Assembly: GCA_964019135.1 (NCBI GenBank)
Contig: OZ025263.1
Span: 24,365,639 to 24,429,638 of the forward strand
Direction: 5' to 3'
Length of the DNA stretch: 64,000 nucleotides
From: Arenicola marina
Taxonomy: Eukaryota; Annelida; Polychaeta; Arenicolidae
The notes under the pieces are model-generated. The model was given only the letters and a program-made list of their open reading frames with translations, ran no database searches and had not been told where the DNA came from. Positions 54,774 through 64,000 of the stretch are shown one piece after another (positions within the stretch are counted from its first letter, which is position 1; the number at the start of each line of letters is the position of its first letter). The position numbers and the translations under genes are program-made.

Positions 54774-55760
54774 TCATATCGTTAGAGTTGGAGTTCGGTG
54801 GTGACATCGTTTGATCGCAGTGTTTAGATCCTTTGGATCTAGGCATAAACGCAATTTGCCGTTAGCCTTCCGACTGTAAGTAAGACTGTTAACCCAGTCT
54901 GTTGGCTCATCTACCTTGCGAATGATGTTATTTTTGATCATAGAGTCCAGTTCGCTCTTGATTTCATCCTTCATCTGTATGGGACATTTCCGAGGTGCAT
55001 GTATGACAGGATGTACAGCTTGATCTATGACAATGTGGTATTTCCCTGGGAAATGGCCTACTTGATCAAACTGATTCGGGTATTTCTCCATCAGAGCCTC
55101 CATGTTTGTCTTCGATGTTATATTGTCAGTCTGTATATTACAGTGCAATGTGATGAGTTTGAGTTCTCGAGAAGAGGGGAGTCCCAGGATGGCTGGACCA
55201 TCTGTTTCAACAATGTAGAACTCAGTTTCTTGCCAATCACTCTCATCATGTTGACATGGCAAAGTCATTTTACCATATTGCACTATGTTAGTGCCATTGT
55301 AGGCAGTGAGAGCTGTGGTTGATGTTGTCAATGTTCCATCTCTAGGCTTTCCTTCTGCATCCAAGGATGATGGACACATTTGTCTGAAGATACGAAGAGG
55401 CAGAGTATTTCCTTGTGCTCCAGTGTCCACTTTAACCGTCAAGTTTGCTGGAACAAGCGGCCTGCTTGGTAGTTTTATCTGAAGTTTAGTGAAGATTTCA
55501 TCACGTCCATCTTTGCTAATGGCATCGATTGTTATTTCTGAGAATGACAATTGCTCAAAATCATCTGTCACACCACTTGAGTCATATTGTTGATCATATT
55601 GTTCTTGCTGGTTCATATAGTGGATATTGCTGTTGTTATGGTATGGCTGTCTGCCACATCCATATCCTCGGTGATATCCTCCTCGAGGTTTCCAGCCTCT
55701 CTGTCGTGATCTTGTATCCCGTGACCTTGACCTGTGTCCTTGCCATGCATTTTTAGTCAT
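54774..55760 (-). pseudogene. pol: Protease and N-terminal RT fragment
   Basis: 328 codons from an ATG created by the local duplication. An Arg/Gly-rich segment is followed by an aspartic protease (VKVDTGAQGNTLPL), AILGLPSSRELKL and the RT start (GKYHIVIDQAVHPVIHAPRK, TDWVNSLTYSRKANGKLRLC). The frame leaves the RT family just after TPTL and meets a stop at 54774-54776, so palm, RNase H and integrase are missing. Confidence 0.85.
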
Positions 55761-55899
55761 ACAAAATTATGGTATGGCTGTCTGCCACGTCCATATCCTC
55801 GGTGATATCCTCCTCGAGGTTTCCAGCCTCTCTGTCGTGATCTTGTATCCCGTGACCTTGACCTGTGTCCTTGCCATGCATTTTTAGTCATACAGAATT
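55638..55899. repeat. 131-bp tandem duplication in gag-pol
   Basis: The segment from ATGGTATGGCTGTCTGCCAC to the sequence around TTTTTAGTCATACA occurs twice, at 55638 and 55769, with very few differences. Because 131 is not a multiple of three, gag stops at 55757 and the downstream frame restarts at the duplicated Met (55760). Confidence 0.95.
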
Positions 55900-56590
55900 T
55901 AGCCCAATGATTTGGCTTGTTACAAGATAAACATATCTTTCCATATGCTGGGCAACTTTCTTTCCTTGTTCTGTCGTGGTTACGACCACATTTCTTGCAT
56001 AAGGAAGTTGTAACAGCATGTACATTGGTCATATCCATTGACCTTTGGGCATCTGCTAGGCGTTGCATGTCACATATGGAAGCTTCATAGGTACGTCCCA
56101 TGTCAAGGACATTGTTCAATGTTAATGTTTTATCTTTGCCAAGAAGATCTTTTTGAAGGTCTTTGTGTTTTGTTCCAGCAATGATTTGCTCTATTATCCT
56201 CTCATCAGACTCTTTCTGGTCATTGAAGTCACACCTTTTAGCTTGTAGACTCAATCGAGATACAAAGTCATCTATGGTTTCATTCTGGTGTTGAACAGAC
56301 TTTTGTAAATAGTATCTAGCAACTCGAAAGTTGTGCTTTGGTTCCACTTGCTCTTCAAATTTTGCCCATACTGTGTCAGGTACTTTAGCATCTGCTTCTA
56401 ACAAACTCCATGAATTGGATCGTTTCAATCCTTCTTCTCCAGCGAGAAGTAGAATGTGGTCAACCTGTTTATCCACAGCAACATTCTTGACAGAGAAATA
56501 AAGTTTACACCTTTGCTTGAATAACTTGAATGTATCAGCTATATCTGTGCTACCCCAGTCCATCCGAGGTGTTGGTGCTGAATCAGCCAT
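55757..56590 (-). CDS. gag: Gag of the third Ty3/gypsy element (truncated C-terminus)
   Basis: 277 codons from the ATG at 56590 (the frame is open slightly further upstream without an ATG). A capsid-like region includes DTFKLFKQRCKLYFSVKNV and QNETIDDFVSRLSLQAKRCD. Two Cys/His motifs follow, CKKCGRNHDRTRKESCPAYG and CLSCNKPNHWAKFC, then an Arg/Gly-rich tail. The pattern is that of Mag/K02A2.6-like gags. The stop results from the 131-bp duplication; gag was probably continuous with protease before it. Confidence 0.85.
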   Translation of the reverse strand: MADSAPTPRMDWGSTDIADTFKLFKQRCKLYFSVKNVAVDKQVDHILLLAGEEGLKRSNSWSLLEADAKVPDTVWAKFEEQVEPKHNFRVARYYLQKSVQHQNETIDDFVSRLSLQAKRCDFNDQKESDERIIEQIIAGTKHKDLQKDLLGKDKTLTLNNVLDMGRTYEASICDMQRLADAQRSMDMTNVHAVTTSLCKKCGRNHDRTRKESCPAYGKICLSCNKPNHWAKFCMTKNAWQGHRSRSRDTRSRQRGWKPRGGYHRGYGRGRQPYHNFV

Positions 56591-57117
56591 TTCCTGGACG
56601 ATATGTTCAGACACTATACACTTCTAAAGGAGTTCACAATCTGACAGTTCCGAAGCACGTGCTTATTGAACAGCTGATGTGTCCAATTTGTTTATTTACA
56701 TAATAACGTGCTTTCATTGGCTCTAATGCAACTGTGACGTCATCCGCCTTACTGTCATTGTCACAGATAAAATGCCGACTGTTTATATTCACATCGAAAC
56801 TTCAAAGTAGAACTTGCCTAATTTCCACACATGAATATGATTATACAGGCTCTTGAACTCTCTTGTTGCGACGATACTGGCAAAAAAGTCAACTCACTCT
56901 TTGTTGTGACGAAGTTTTAGGTGTCGTAACGTCGGTGAAGGCATGTCATGTCACACATGTGGGCGACTGGCCGGTTGTCGGTTCACGGTTGACATGGCGA
57001 ACTTTGCAAAACTCTCGTTGCAGTTGAGGCTGTAGTTTGCGCCTATATTGTTGTGATATCATTTATTAGTCACTTAACTTGACATATCTTACTGTTATGC
57101 AGATTCTGGTTCATTTT

Positions 57118-57136
57118 CCCTGCTGCCACCATGTAA
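57118..57136 (-). promoter_or_regulatory. Putative primer-binding site and LTR end
   Basis: On the minus strand CTTGTTACA is followed by TGGTGGCAGCAGGGA. An LTR ending in ACA next to TGG is the expected layout, about 530 bases before gag. The outer LTR border was not found. Confidence 0.4.
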
Positions 57137-57485
57137 CAAGTTCGTTTAATTCATTATTTTATTATCATAAATCGGACCATGTCCTGGCCACCGACTCATT
57201 CCACCGAACATGCCCCTAGCCGGGGCATCTATAATACGGATATCAGATTACCGGGGGCGCCTATAATACGGATATCATCACACAATTCATTGTTTTTGTG
57301 ACAATACAAATAATTAATTAATTTACGTCAGAAGTTAATTCTTGCCTGATTTATTTTCAATAATCCTTTTCCGTCCAATTAAAGTGGATTTAGCGTAAAG
57401 AATACCACACGTAGGTTAGGCTAGCTAGATGGCATGTGTCATTCTGGGAGACGAAATGACTACAAATTATGCCTGTTTCGATATA
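57137..57485. other. Possible LTR remainder with a small tandem repeat
   Basis: A ~33-bp unit with CTATAATACGGATATCA occurs twice at 57215-57280. No gene. Confidence 0.4.
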
Positions 57486-58079
57486 GGGGAACATGGGGCA
57501 AAATGACCCATCGGGGTCAAATGGCCCACCACAAAATCGCGCACTTGCGGTGCTGCCGCCTGTATTGAAGCGTTTTATATTTGTTCCTGCTTGTTACGTG
57601 ATACCTTAGCAAATCTAAATGGGGGCTGAAGCAGACAGCTGACCTTCGTTGCCGAAGTAAAAGATTCTGGGCTGTTGCTATCTATGGTAAACACTGAATG
57701 AAAGTAGAGCTCATGGGATACTAGCTTGGGGGAAAATTTTGATAAATTAACATGGTCAAAGATAAGTCCAAATCAAGCCCCAAACGTAATTCAGAAGCGG
57801 AATATACTGCGCCGTATTTTTCATACAGCGGTCAAATGTTAAGATTACTAACAGGGGCAAAATGACTCAGTGGGCCGTTTTAACCACATCCAATTTAATA
57901 TGTATGCTCTAACAGAAACGATTATCTTTAGGAAACTGGATGATATGTCCACTCAATCGGAACATCTTTGATGATCACGAATATGCTTGAAGAAGAAAAG
58001 GATGTGCGTCACAGAGATCGAGCTTGAAGAAGGGAGAGTTATGCACCCCTGGGAGCCGGGAGCGTTGATTTAGGCAGTG

Positions 58080-58180
58080 ATGAAAAAGGTACCCCTATAG
58101 AACAGACATTTATGATGAAAAAGATACCCATATAGAGCGGACATTTATGATGAAGATACCCCTATAGAGCGAATATTTTA
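58080..58180. repeat. ~38-bp tandem repeat
   Basis: About 2.7 units of GATGAAAAAGATACCC(C/A)TATAGAGCGGACATTTAT. Confidence 0.8.
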
Positions 58181-58317
58181 CTTGCGATCGTGGGGAGGCG
58201 GGGGGGCGGACTTTGAAAATGTGCGTTCATAGAGCGGATTTTGGCGGTGAAAAAGGCTTTACCCCCCAAACCCAGCAATGTATTATTTAGCCCTCCTCGC
58301 TAAATCTGGGAAGCCGG

Positions 58318-58445
58318 TTTCAGGGTCGGATCCAGATATGCTGGATAGGGGGGGGGGGTGCCGGTAAATGGTATAAATTATATACATTTCCGCCTTAAAA
58401 AGGGGAGCCGGGGCCGGGTCGGCCCCACTTGGATCCGCCCCTGCC
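58318..58445 (+). repeat. Dispersed repeat E, copy 1
   Basis: GGATCCAGATATGCTGGATA, a G run, TAAATGGTATAAATTA, CGGGTCGGC and TGGATCC occur in the same order at 63133-63273. Confidence 0.8.
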
Positions 58446-58926
58446 CCAGGTCTGTTCAACAGTAGGACTTCGCATAAATAAACCTGATATCCGCGCCTCA
58501 GATGGCCTAAATTTTGCACTGAAAATGGCAAAAGTAGGGGAAGGGGGTGTACGTCCCCCCCCCCCCCCCGCACGATCCGCCTCTGCTGACGTAAACGTTA
58601 TTTGTAATATCTGTGTGCGATCCTTCTGGGTCAAACTGTTCCAGAGAGTTAGGAGCTTGCCTTCTTAGGCTTTTCATTTCACACATTAACATGCTGAAAT
58701 AATGTGCTGACCATTTTGCCCCATTAGGGGGGCAAAATGACCCCCTGTGACATAAAACGTTTTTTGTGCTAGTAAAAATTGTGTTCGTGTCACTCGCATG
58801 TATCCAAGCTATGTTATTCACAATACTACTGTTGTCAGCTTACCAACATTTGGCTCTTTTTATAGCACTGCTTGTCCTCCAAAAAATCAAATAAAGTTAA
58901 GGTGGTCATTCTGCCCCATGTTCCCC

Positions 58927-61900
58927 TACCAGGCTTCAATGCCACCATAACCTGTTTCTTACAACGAACTTCTGCAACTTATTGCGAAAATAAAGCGTCC
59001 CCTTATTTTATTAAATTTATTAAATTATTTCCCAACAATTTCATTAATTATCTCACGAGTATTAAATTAAACTAAGTGTCACGTGGCCGTGTTATGCTAA
59101 GCCGTGCCTCTGGTTCATGCATTGCGGCGTCATTCTACTGTGACGCGTACATATCACAGAGTGAATGTATCGTGTCTTGGTGAGGTTATTCTTTGGCATG
59201 TTTGCAATATATCTTTAATATGCGAATTGTTCAGTGATCTTAACTGTTGTTGCAATTAATTTACCTTGTGGTAGTAATATCGGAACAACCACGGGCAAAA
59301 CCGCAATTGTCCATATAGGTTTAGAATAAAATGACACATCGGCTCTCGTCGTGTTTTATGTAGTCAAATGGGGCATACAGCATTGGATCCTGCAGCCTTG
59401 GGGAGGCAAGACGTGCCACGCATGGTCAACGTATTGTGCCTAATTATTGGGGCGCGGGAATTGTTTTCCAAAATAAATATAAGAAAAATAAAGTAGAATA
59501 ACTAAGCAGGTCATGGTCATATATTGGCATGTCTCGTGTCAACAGCAAATCAGCAAGACTTATGTAAATAAAATATTGCATTGATAGGAGCCTAAGGAAT
59601 GGGCTACGGCAGCCTGTATGTGTCCTGGTTGGTGGGGTGCTGTCCATATAGAAACCCTCCACTCCCCATACAGCGCTATGCGATACAAAATCAAAACGCT
59701 TCTCATTCGTGAAAGTTGATTATTGAAACCGGACGTAATATACGTAACGCGTGTGAACCGTGTTAAGGTCACACAAGTTACGAATATTGCGTGATTCGTA
59801 AGTTGTACTGTGCTAATTATGTGTATCCCAATCGATCAGATATAATCGTTCCCATAATTCATTTCTGTTTTCATGCGTATTCCGAAATGGGAATCTAGAA
59901 TTTTCTAGGTCTGTTTCGCTTGTATTTTAGACTAATTAAGATCTGTATATATGTAAAATATAAACATATATATGTATCTATATATAAAAATATATATGTA
60001 TCTATACATAAAAATATATGTGTATCTATATATAAAAAAATATATGTATCCCAATATAAAAATATCTAAAAATATATATGTATCTAAATATGTGTATGTC
60101 TAATTGATAGATGTAAAGCGTAGCTATACTGCTGGACGTACTATATATTGCCAAGTTTGAACAAATATGAATTGAAAACACGAATTTACATTTTCAGATA
60201 CCCCTTTATTTCTTAGCCCCCAAGTCAGGTTATGTGATCACGTTCTTAAGTACAATGATTCTGGCAAAAACTCACGAAGTCAACATATTTTAAGCTTCGT
60301 TGAAGAATCGCACTTCGTTACATTATTGTTCTAAACAATCGGTTACTATTCAAAACGATATCCGTTTTGAAAATGAGAAACCATAACATTACACCTCATC
60401 GATCGCTGTGCATCGTAATTAACTAACAGTTTACCACATATATAACAAGTAATATTAACAATTATAACTAACAAGAGGTCAACATTTTTGTGCATTACAA
60501 TCGGTTACCTTTATGACAGTTTCGCTGGCACCTAAACTACTGTGCATAAACATATGATGAATCCACATGTGTCTAGCCATGCTCGATGTCTGATGTATCA
60601 CACCAATCGCTCAGGTAATGTCAATGTACCGGCGAGGCTTGGCCGCACACAGGACAACAAGACATAGTGGAGTTGACTGCACTCATGTCATGTCCAGTTG
60701 CTTACAAGAATTGCACGTATAAATTTGCAGTTTTTTGTCACTCGAAAACAGTTCCAACGGTTCTTTAAAATTATTCGACATGCAGCTTTCATTTTAGTGC
60801 ACAGGTTTCTTATGAGTACGACTAATCTGGAATTAGTAAACCATGCAACCGCAATTTGCTGTATAGCTCTATGGACCTCTGCCTAGAGGTTGGTTAGACC
60901 ATAGTTCTTAGGAGCATCATGGATTAAACGTTTTGCACCATATTGTCCCCAGGCTGTAAACAACCATATTGTTTATTTCCCCTTTTACATATGCACTTAG
61001 TAGTAAGAAACTTGTGCGAATGCAAAGGAGAAAACAGGGACATTGCTGTAATGTTCTGGGATGGGATATTTAACATCGTTATAATACGTATAATTGGAAA
61101 ACGACACGTTCTATGTACAATTTAAATACCGCATATCCTTAAAGCATATCATTTGTGGAACAACATCTTTTTGCCAAACGATAACCATGAAAAATTTATG
61201 GGTAAACGATTAAATGGCTGATGGACTGAAAACAGGTAGCGTCTTTAGCAAAAAGTGGAAATACAGTCCAAGCAACAATGTTGTTTACTCTATATTTGTA
61301 ATAAGTTTCCGTGTTATATAATATCCCACAAGTTGCATACTAACAGCAATGCAACAAGGCGAATGCCATAATCCAGTTTCGAAAATCCTCCTCTTCGAGG
61401 CTGCATTTTACCGCGATCTTCCCACAAGGATGATGACCTTGAGGAAGCTATAACATTTCCACGAGGAGGAACACTGGATTCGCTATATTATAATAACTAC
61501 GATATAGGTAAATGTATATATTTATATATTGCCTAATTCAACATATATTATATTATTATATATTATATTATAGGAACAAATGCATGGGTCCGTTAATGCA
61601 TTCATTTTCTCAATACAAACCAATTTAGCAGAGGCCTTAAAGCGCCCCAAATTCATGCGATTGACTACAGAGTCCTTTATCTACAACACAGATGCGCCCG
61701 AAATTCATTGGCGAGTTACTGGTCCTGGTGTGCAATGACATTATGACAGTGGCGACAATGACGGCGATGTTATGACAGCGAGGTTCGCTCGATCTACTCG
61801 AACTGACTTCTTTCGTGGCTGACGATGGGTTGGATTCAGGTATCCGTGGGAACCCAGATCTATTGGGAAAGACGAGGAAAGGGCGATAATACCAGTATAA

Positions 61901-62100
61901 CAGGTTTAAATCTAACCTCTTAATTTAACTGCCAGTTTAATGTATAGGTTGGTTCACATAGTATCACACCACGTAATTTATTGGCAACAAGTGTCTGATT
62001 GTTGTAAACAACATCAGTAATGCAATAAACCTTGTAAATATGTATTGAATCGTATTGATTTTTTGTCTTTGCTTTATCTTGTATTATATCTTCATCGCAG
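58927..62100. other. AT-rich stretch without recognised gene
   Basis: Contains a ~25-bp repeat of TATATATGTATCTATATATAAAAA type at about 59945-60105 and TA runs near 61510-61575. Only short frames elsewhere. Confidence 0.5.
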
Positions 62101-62104
62101 CGGT

Positions 62105-62255
62105 ACAGACAAAAAAACAGCAGCTGCGTAGGTCAAATAACTAAGGCTATGATGGCGTTAGTTGTTCGGGTTGTGACCGTCTTGACGGGGCTTCGAACCA
62201 AAGACCTACAGTCGAATGTTCTACCCACTGAACCACGGAGGCTGCCCCGGTTCAG
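62105..62255 (-). repeat. tRNA-derived SINE-like sequence
   Basis: Minus strand: an A box TGGTTCAGTGGG (62235-62224) and B box GGTTCGAAGCC (62199-62189), 24 bases apart, followed by a non-tRNA body. Stems do not pair like a functional tRNA. Confidence 0.65.
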
Positions 62256-62380
62256 GAAGGTTTTTTGTATAATGAATATTTATTTAAAGAGGTTTGCAAC
62301 AACACACATAGAGTACACATCTTAATGCTAACTTCAATTCCGGAAGATTAATTCTACCATATATGGCGTGTCATACTCAC

Positions 62381-62530
62381 GAATGGTCCATCGTTGGCGA
62401 GGGGCACTGGTCCCCTGTTCATGGTCCCGATGGCTCGGCGAGCAGTCGTGGCGTAGTCCGGGTCGGTGACGCTGTCCTCGTAGGACGGGATCTCTTGTCG
62501 TTGGGAGAAGTTCTTCAGGATCGACCAATC
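62381..62530 (-). CDS. Cytoplasmic-tail exon of a membrane-protein gene
   Basis: 150 nt, exactly 50 codons, between an acceptor ending TGCGTGACAG and the donor GTGAGT. It reads DWSILKNFSQRQEIPSYEDS and continues to GPVPLANDGPF. Phase 0 at both ends fits the phase-0 donor of the exon at 63289-63620. The acidic, Ser/Tyr-containing sequence suits an intracellular tail. There is no domain I recognise, and the next exon was not identified. Confidence 0.65.
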
Positions 62531-63132
62531 CTGTCACGCAGAAACAGAATAAACAAAGCCAGCCAGTGCCTGAACCGTCCTGCCGGGGTGGTAATGGACA
62601 AGTCTGTAGCTGCAGTCTATAATGGCCTATAGGGTCTTTTTATCGGACTTTTATCGGATGTGGCGTAGTGCAAACCCAGTAACAATGACCTCCCAGCTAC
62701 AAATACAGCTACACTTGGACGATTGCTGGGTCATCATCTAGTTTGCCCATCGCTTTAGCATCTGACCGATGTCGATAAGGTATCAATTTATAGATGTATA
62801 AAACTGGTAATGAGAGTCTTAATTAGGGGCACTATGCGGAAACACTAACACATTAAACACCTTGAACTATTCTACAGAAGAATTCTGTTCTCAAGGTCTC
62901 AATCTGGAACAGGACAGCGTTACCAGGGCATTAATTCCCAGAGCTTCATGAGTCAAGTTATAGCTGATGACTAGTCAGCAATAATGTAGTGTCCTCATTG
63001 GCTATGCTAGACGCGCCCATGTATCGCCGACAGTGTAGGCCTGGGAAACGCAAGCTAGCTCTGTATGAAGGGTGGGCGGGGGGAGGGGGGCATGGGTGGA
63101 TCCATAACATCTGGATAATGGTGGTGGGGGGC
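62531..63132. other. Intron between the two right-hand exons
   Basis: No further coding or repeat feature recognised up to repeat E. Confidence 0.4.
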
Positions 63133-63273
63133 GGTGTCAGAGTCAGATCCAGATATGCTGGATAAGGGGGGCCGGTTTTGGTTTTCATATGTTAAATGGT
63201 ATAAATTACGGCCCTAAAAGGGAAGGGGGGAGGGGAGGGGGCCGGGTCGGCTTCCCCCTGGATCCACCCATGG
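63133..63273 (+). repeat. Dispersed repeat E, copy 2
   Basis: Same ordered landmarks as 58318-58445 with substitutions. It lies in the intron just downstream of the transmembrane exon's donor. Confidence 0.8.
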
Positions 63274-63288
63274 GGGGATGTTACTTAC

Positions 63289-63620
63289 GATTGGGGGTTC
63301 CGGGGCGACTGGCCGCGGTTTAACGTGGATCATATCCGGATCGTACGGCGCCGCACGTGTGACGTGCGACCGGAAGTCGTCCGAACGGAGCGTTGCCCTG
63401 GGCTGCCAGTGCATCCCGCCAAAGTAGGGGATTGGCGGGTTGGGAAGGAACTCCCGCTCAGAGTCCGTGAAGCTGCTGCCATCGGAAGACGGCGGCGGGC
63501 TCTTATCGCGGCGCCGGTTGCAGCAGACGATGACGAGCACAACGACCAGGACGAGGAGAATGATGCCGAAGATGGTTCCCATGATGACGGCCAGCAGCGG
63601 GAAGTCCTCGTCGGGGAGGA
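63289..63620 (-). CDS. Transmembrane exon of a single-pass membrane-protein gene
   Basis: 332 nt between an acceptor (CCCTTCCCTGTTGCAG) and the donor GTAAGT. It enters in phase 1 and leaves in phase 0. Sequence: a short acidic stretch (LPDEDFPLL), a hydrophobic helix of about 25 residues (from AVIMGTIFGIILLVLV to VIVCC), a positively charged stop-transfer NRRRDK, then a Ser/Pro-rich tail (PPPSSDGSSFTDSEREFLPN and on to PVAPEPPI). The positive-inside rule places the C-terminus in the cytoplasm. The extracellular part lies beyond the right edge. The protein family is not recognised. Confidence 0.75.
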
Positions 63621-63649
63621 CTGCAACAGGGAAGGGCACATTGAGGCGG

Positions 63650-63770
63650 GGCAACGTGATATGGGTTATTGTGATATGGGGTATTGTGATGTGGGGTATT
63701 GTGATATAGGGTATTGTGATGTTGGGTATGGTGATATGGAGTATTATTGTGATATGGGGCATTGTGTAGA
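63650..63770. repeat. 15-bp tandem repeat next to the transmembrane exon
   Basis: About eight units of GGGTATTGTGATATG type, lying in the intron about 30 bases upstream of the acceptor of the exon at 63289-63620. Confidence 0.85.
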
Positions 63771-64000
63771 TTTAAGGTACACAGGCCAGGCGGTGTGAAC
63801 CAACGATTTCACGGGCATAGCACAACAGTTCAGATTGGATGGCATATTACTTTTACTTGAACCACTAAAGAATTATATCGGTATCACAGTTTTATTTTAA
63901 TTACTGTACAAGCTTTATGTACAAATACTGGAGAGTGAACTAGTTAATAATGACCCAAGCCCATGGTTAACCCACATTATATTAAGTCAAATATATCAAA
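63771..64000. other. Right edge, no feature seen
   Basis: Presumably an intron of the membrane-protein gene. Nothing recognised. Confidence 0.3.

Larger units (their letters stand above)
54774..57136 (-). mobile_element. 5' part of a third Ty3/gypsy element (gag, protease, start of RT)
   Basis: Minus-strand order: a putative LTR end and primer-binding site (57136-57118), leader, gag (56590-55757), protease and the first RT block (55760-54774). It is cut off inside RT, just after the LRLCLDPKDLN motif. Its gag and protease resemble neither of the other two elements in the window. Confidence 0.8.
57486..58926. mobile_element. TA-flanked inverted-repeat element (pogo/Tc1-like, non-autonomous)
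   Basis: The left end GGGGAACATGGGGCAAAATG continues with ACC; the right end, reverse-complemented, reads GGGGAACATGGGGCAGAATG then ACC. Both ends are flanked by TA (57484-57485, 58927-58928), the target duplication of Tc1/mariner-pogo elements. GGGGCAAAATGAC-like motifs recur inside near 57850 and 58730. There is no transposase frame. Repeat E (58318-58445) is nested within it. Confidence 0.75.

Noticed and set aside
62105-62255. Functional tRNA gene
   Set aside because: A and B boxes are present but cloverleaf stems fail and a non-tRNA body follows, as in a SINE.
4919-63620. One continuous gene from the transmembrane exon to the mucin exons
   Set aside because: Exon phases seen here do not connect, and a Thr-rich mucin region after the cytoplasmic tail would be unusual. 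Left open rather than claimed.

Overview
The window is animal genomic DNA that is mostly intron or intergenic sequence built from transposable elements. It carries split exons with GT-AG borders, tRNA-derived SINE-like sequences, many short tandem repeats, a CR1-type non-LTR retrotransposon and three separate Ty3/gypsy-type elements. This mix fits a marine invertebrate (lancelet, hemichordate or lophotrochozoan). The sequence alone does not name the species.

Host genes: both ends of the window hold pieces of host genes on the minus strand. At the left, a threonine-rich mucin-like gene has an exon at 4919-5089, a 15-nt micro-exon at 4566-4580 and a very large repetitive exon open from about 2407 to the left edge. 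A further candidate exon lies at 5479-5553. At the right, exons at 63289-63620 and 62381-62530 join in phase and encode a single transmembrane helix plus a cytoplasmic tail. Whether the two ends belong to one gene is unknown, because the exon phases seen here do not connect them.

Mobile elements: 6686-16226 is a complete, very young Ty3/gypsy element. Its LTRs differ only in the length of a C run, its gag and pol are open, and there is a probable -1 frameshift site between them. Region 19327-29484 (minus) is an older chromodomain-bearing Ty3/gypsy element whose pol is broken but which keeps an open envelope gene with a baculovirus-F-like fusion motif. A 4.07-kb inverted-repeat DNA transposon (24256-28325) split its reverse transcriptase and left a 10-bp target duplication. 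Region 36918-40723 has terminal and subterminal inverted repeats and a THAP-like remnant (P-element-like). Region 45928-51002 is a decayed CR1-like element with PHD, esterase-like and zinc-knuckle ORF1 parts. Region 54774-57136 (minus) is the 5' part of a third Ty3/gypsy element with a frame-shifting 131-bp duplication. Region 57486-58926 is a TA-flanked inverted-repeat element.

The rest (notably 24.4-27.5 kb, 30.3-36.9 kb and 59-62 kb) is AT-rich, with microsatellites, minisatellites and copies of dispersed repeats, and shows no gene I can support. Several dispersed repeats occur twice in the window (2.8/16.6 kb, 17.5/53.6 kb, 29.5/51.0 kb, 30.5/40.1 kb, 58.3/63.1 kb), so they can be recognised without a database.
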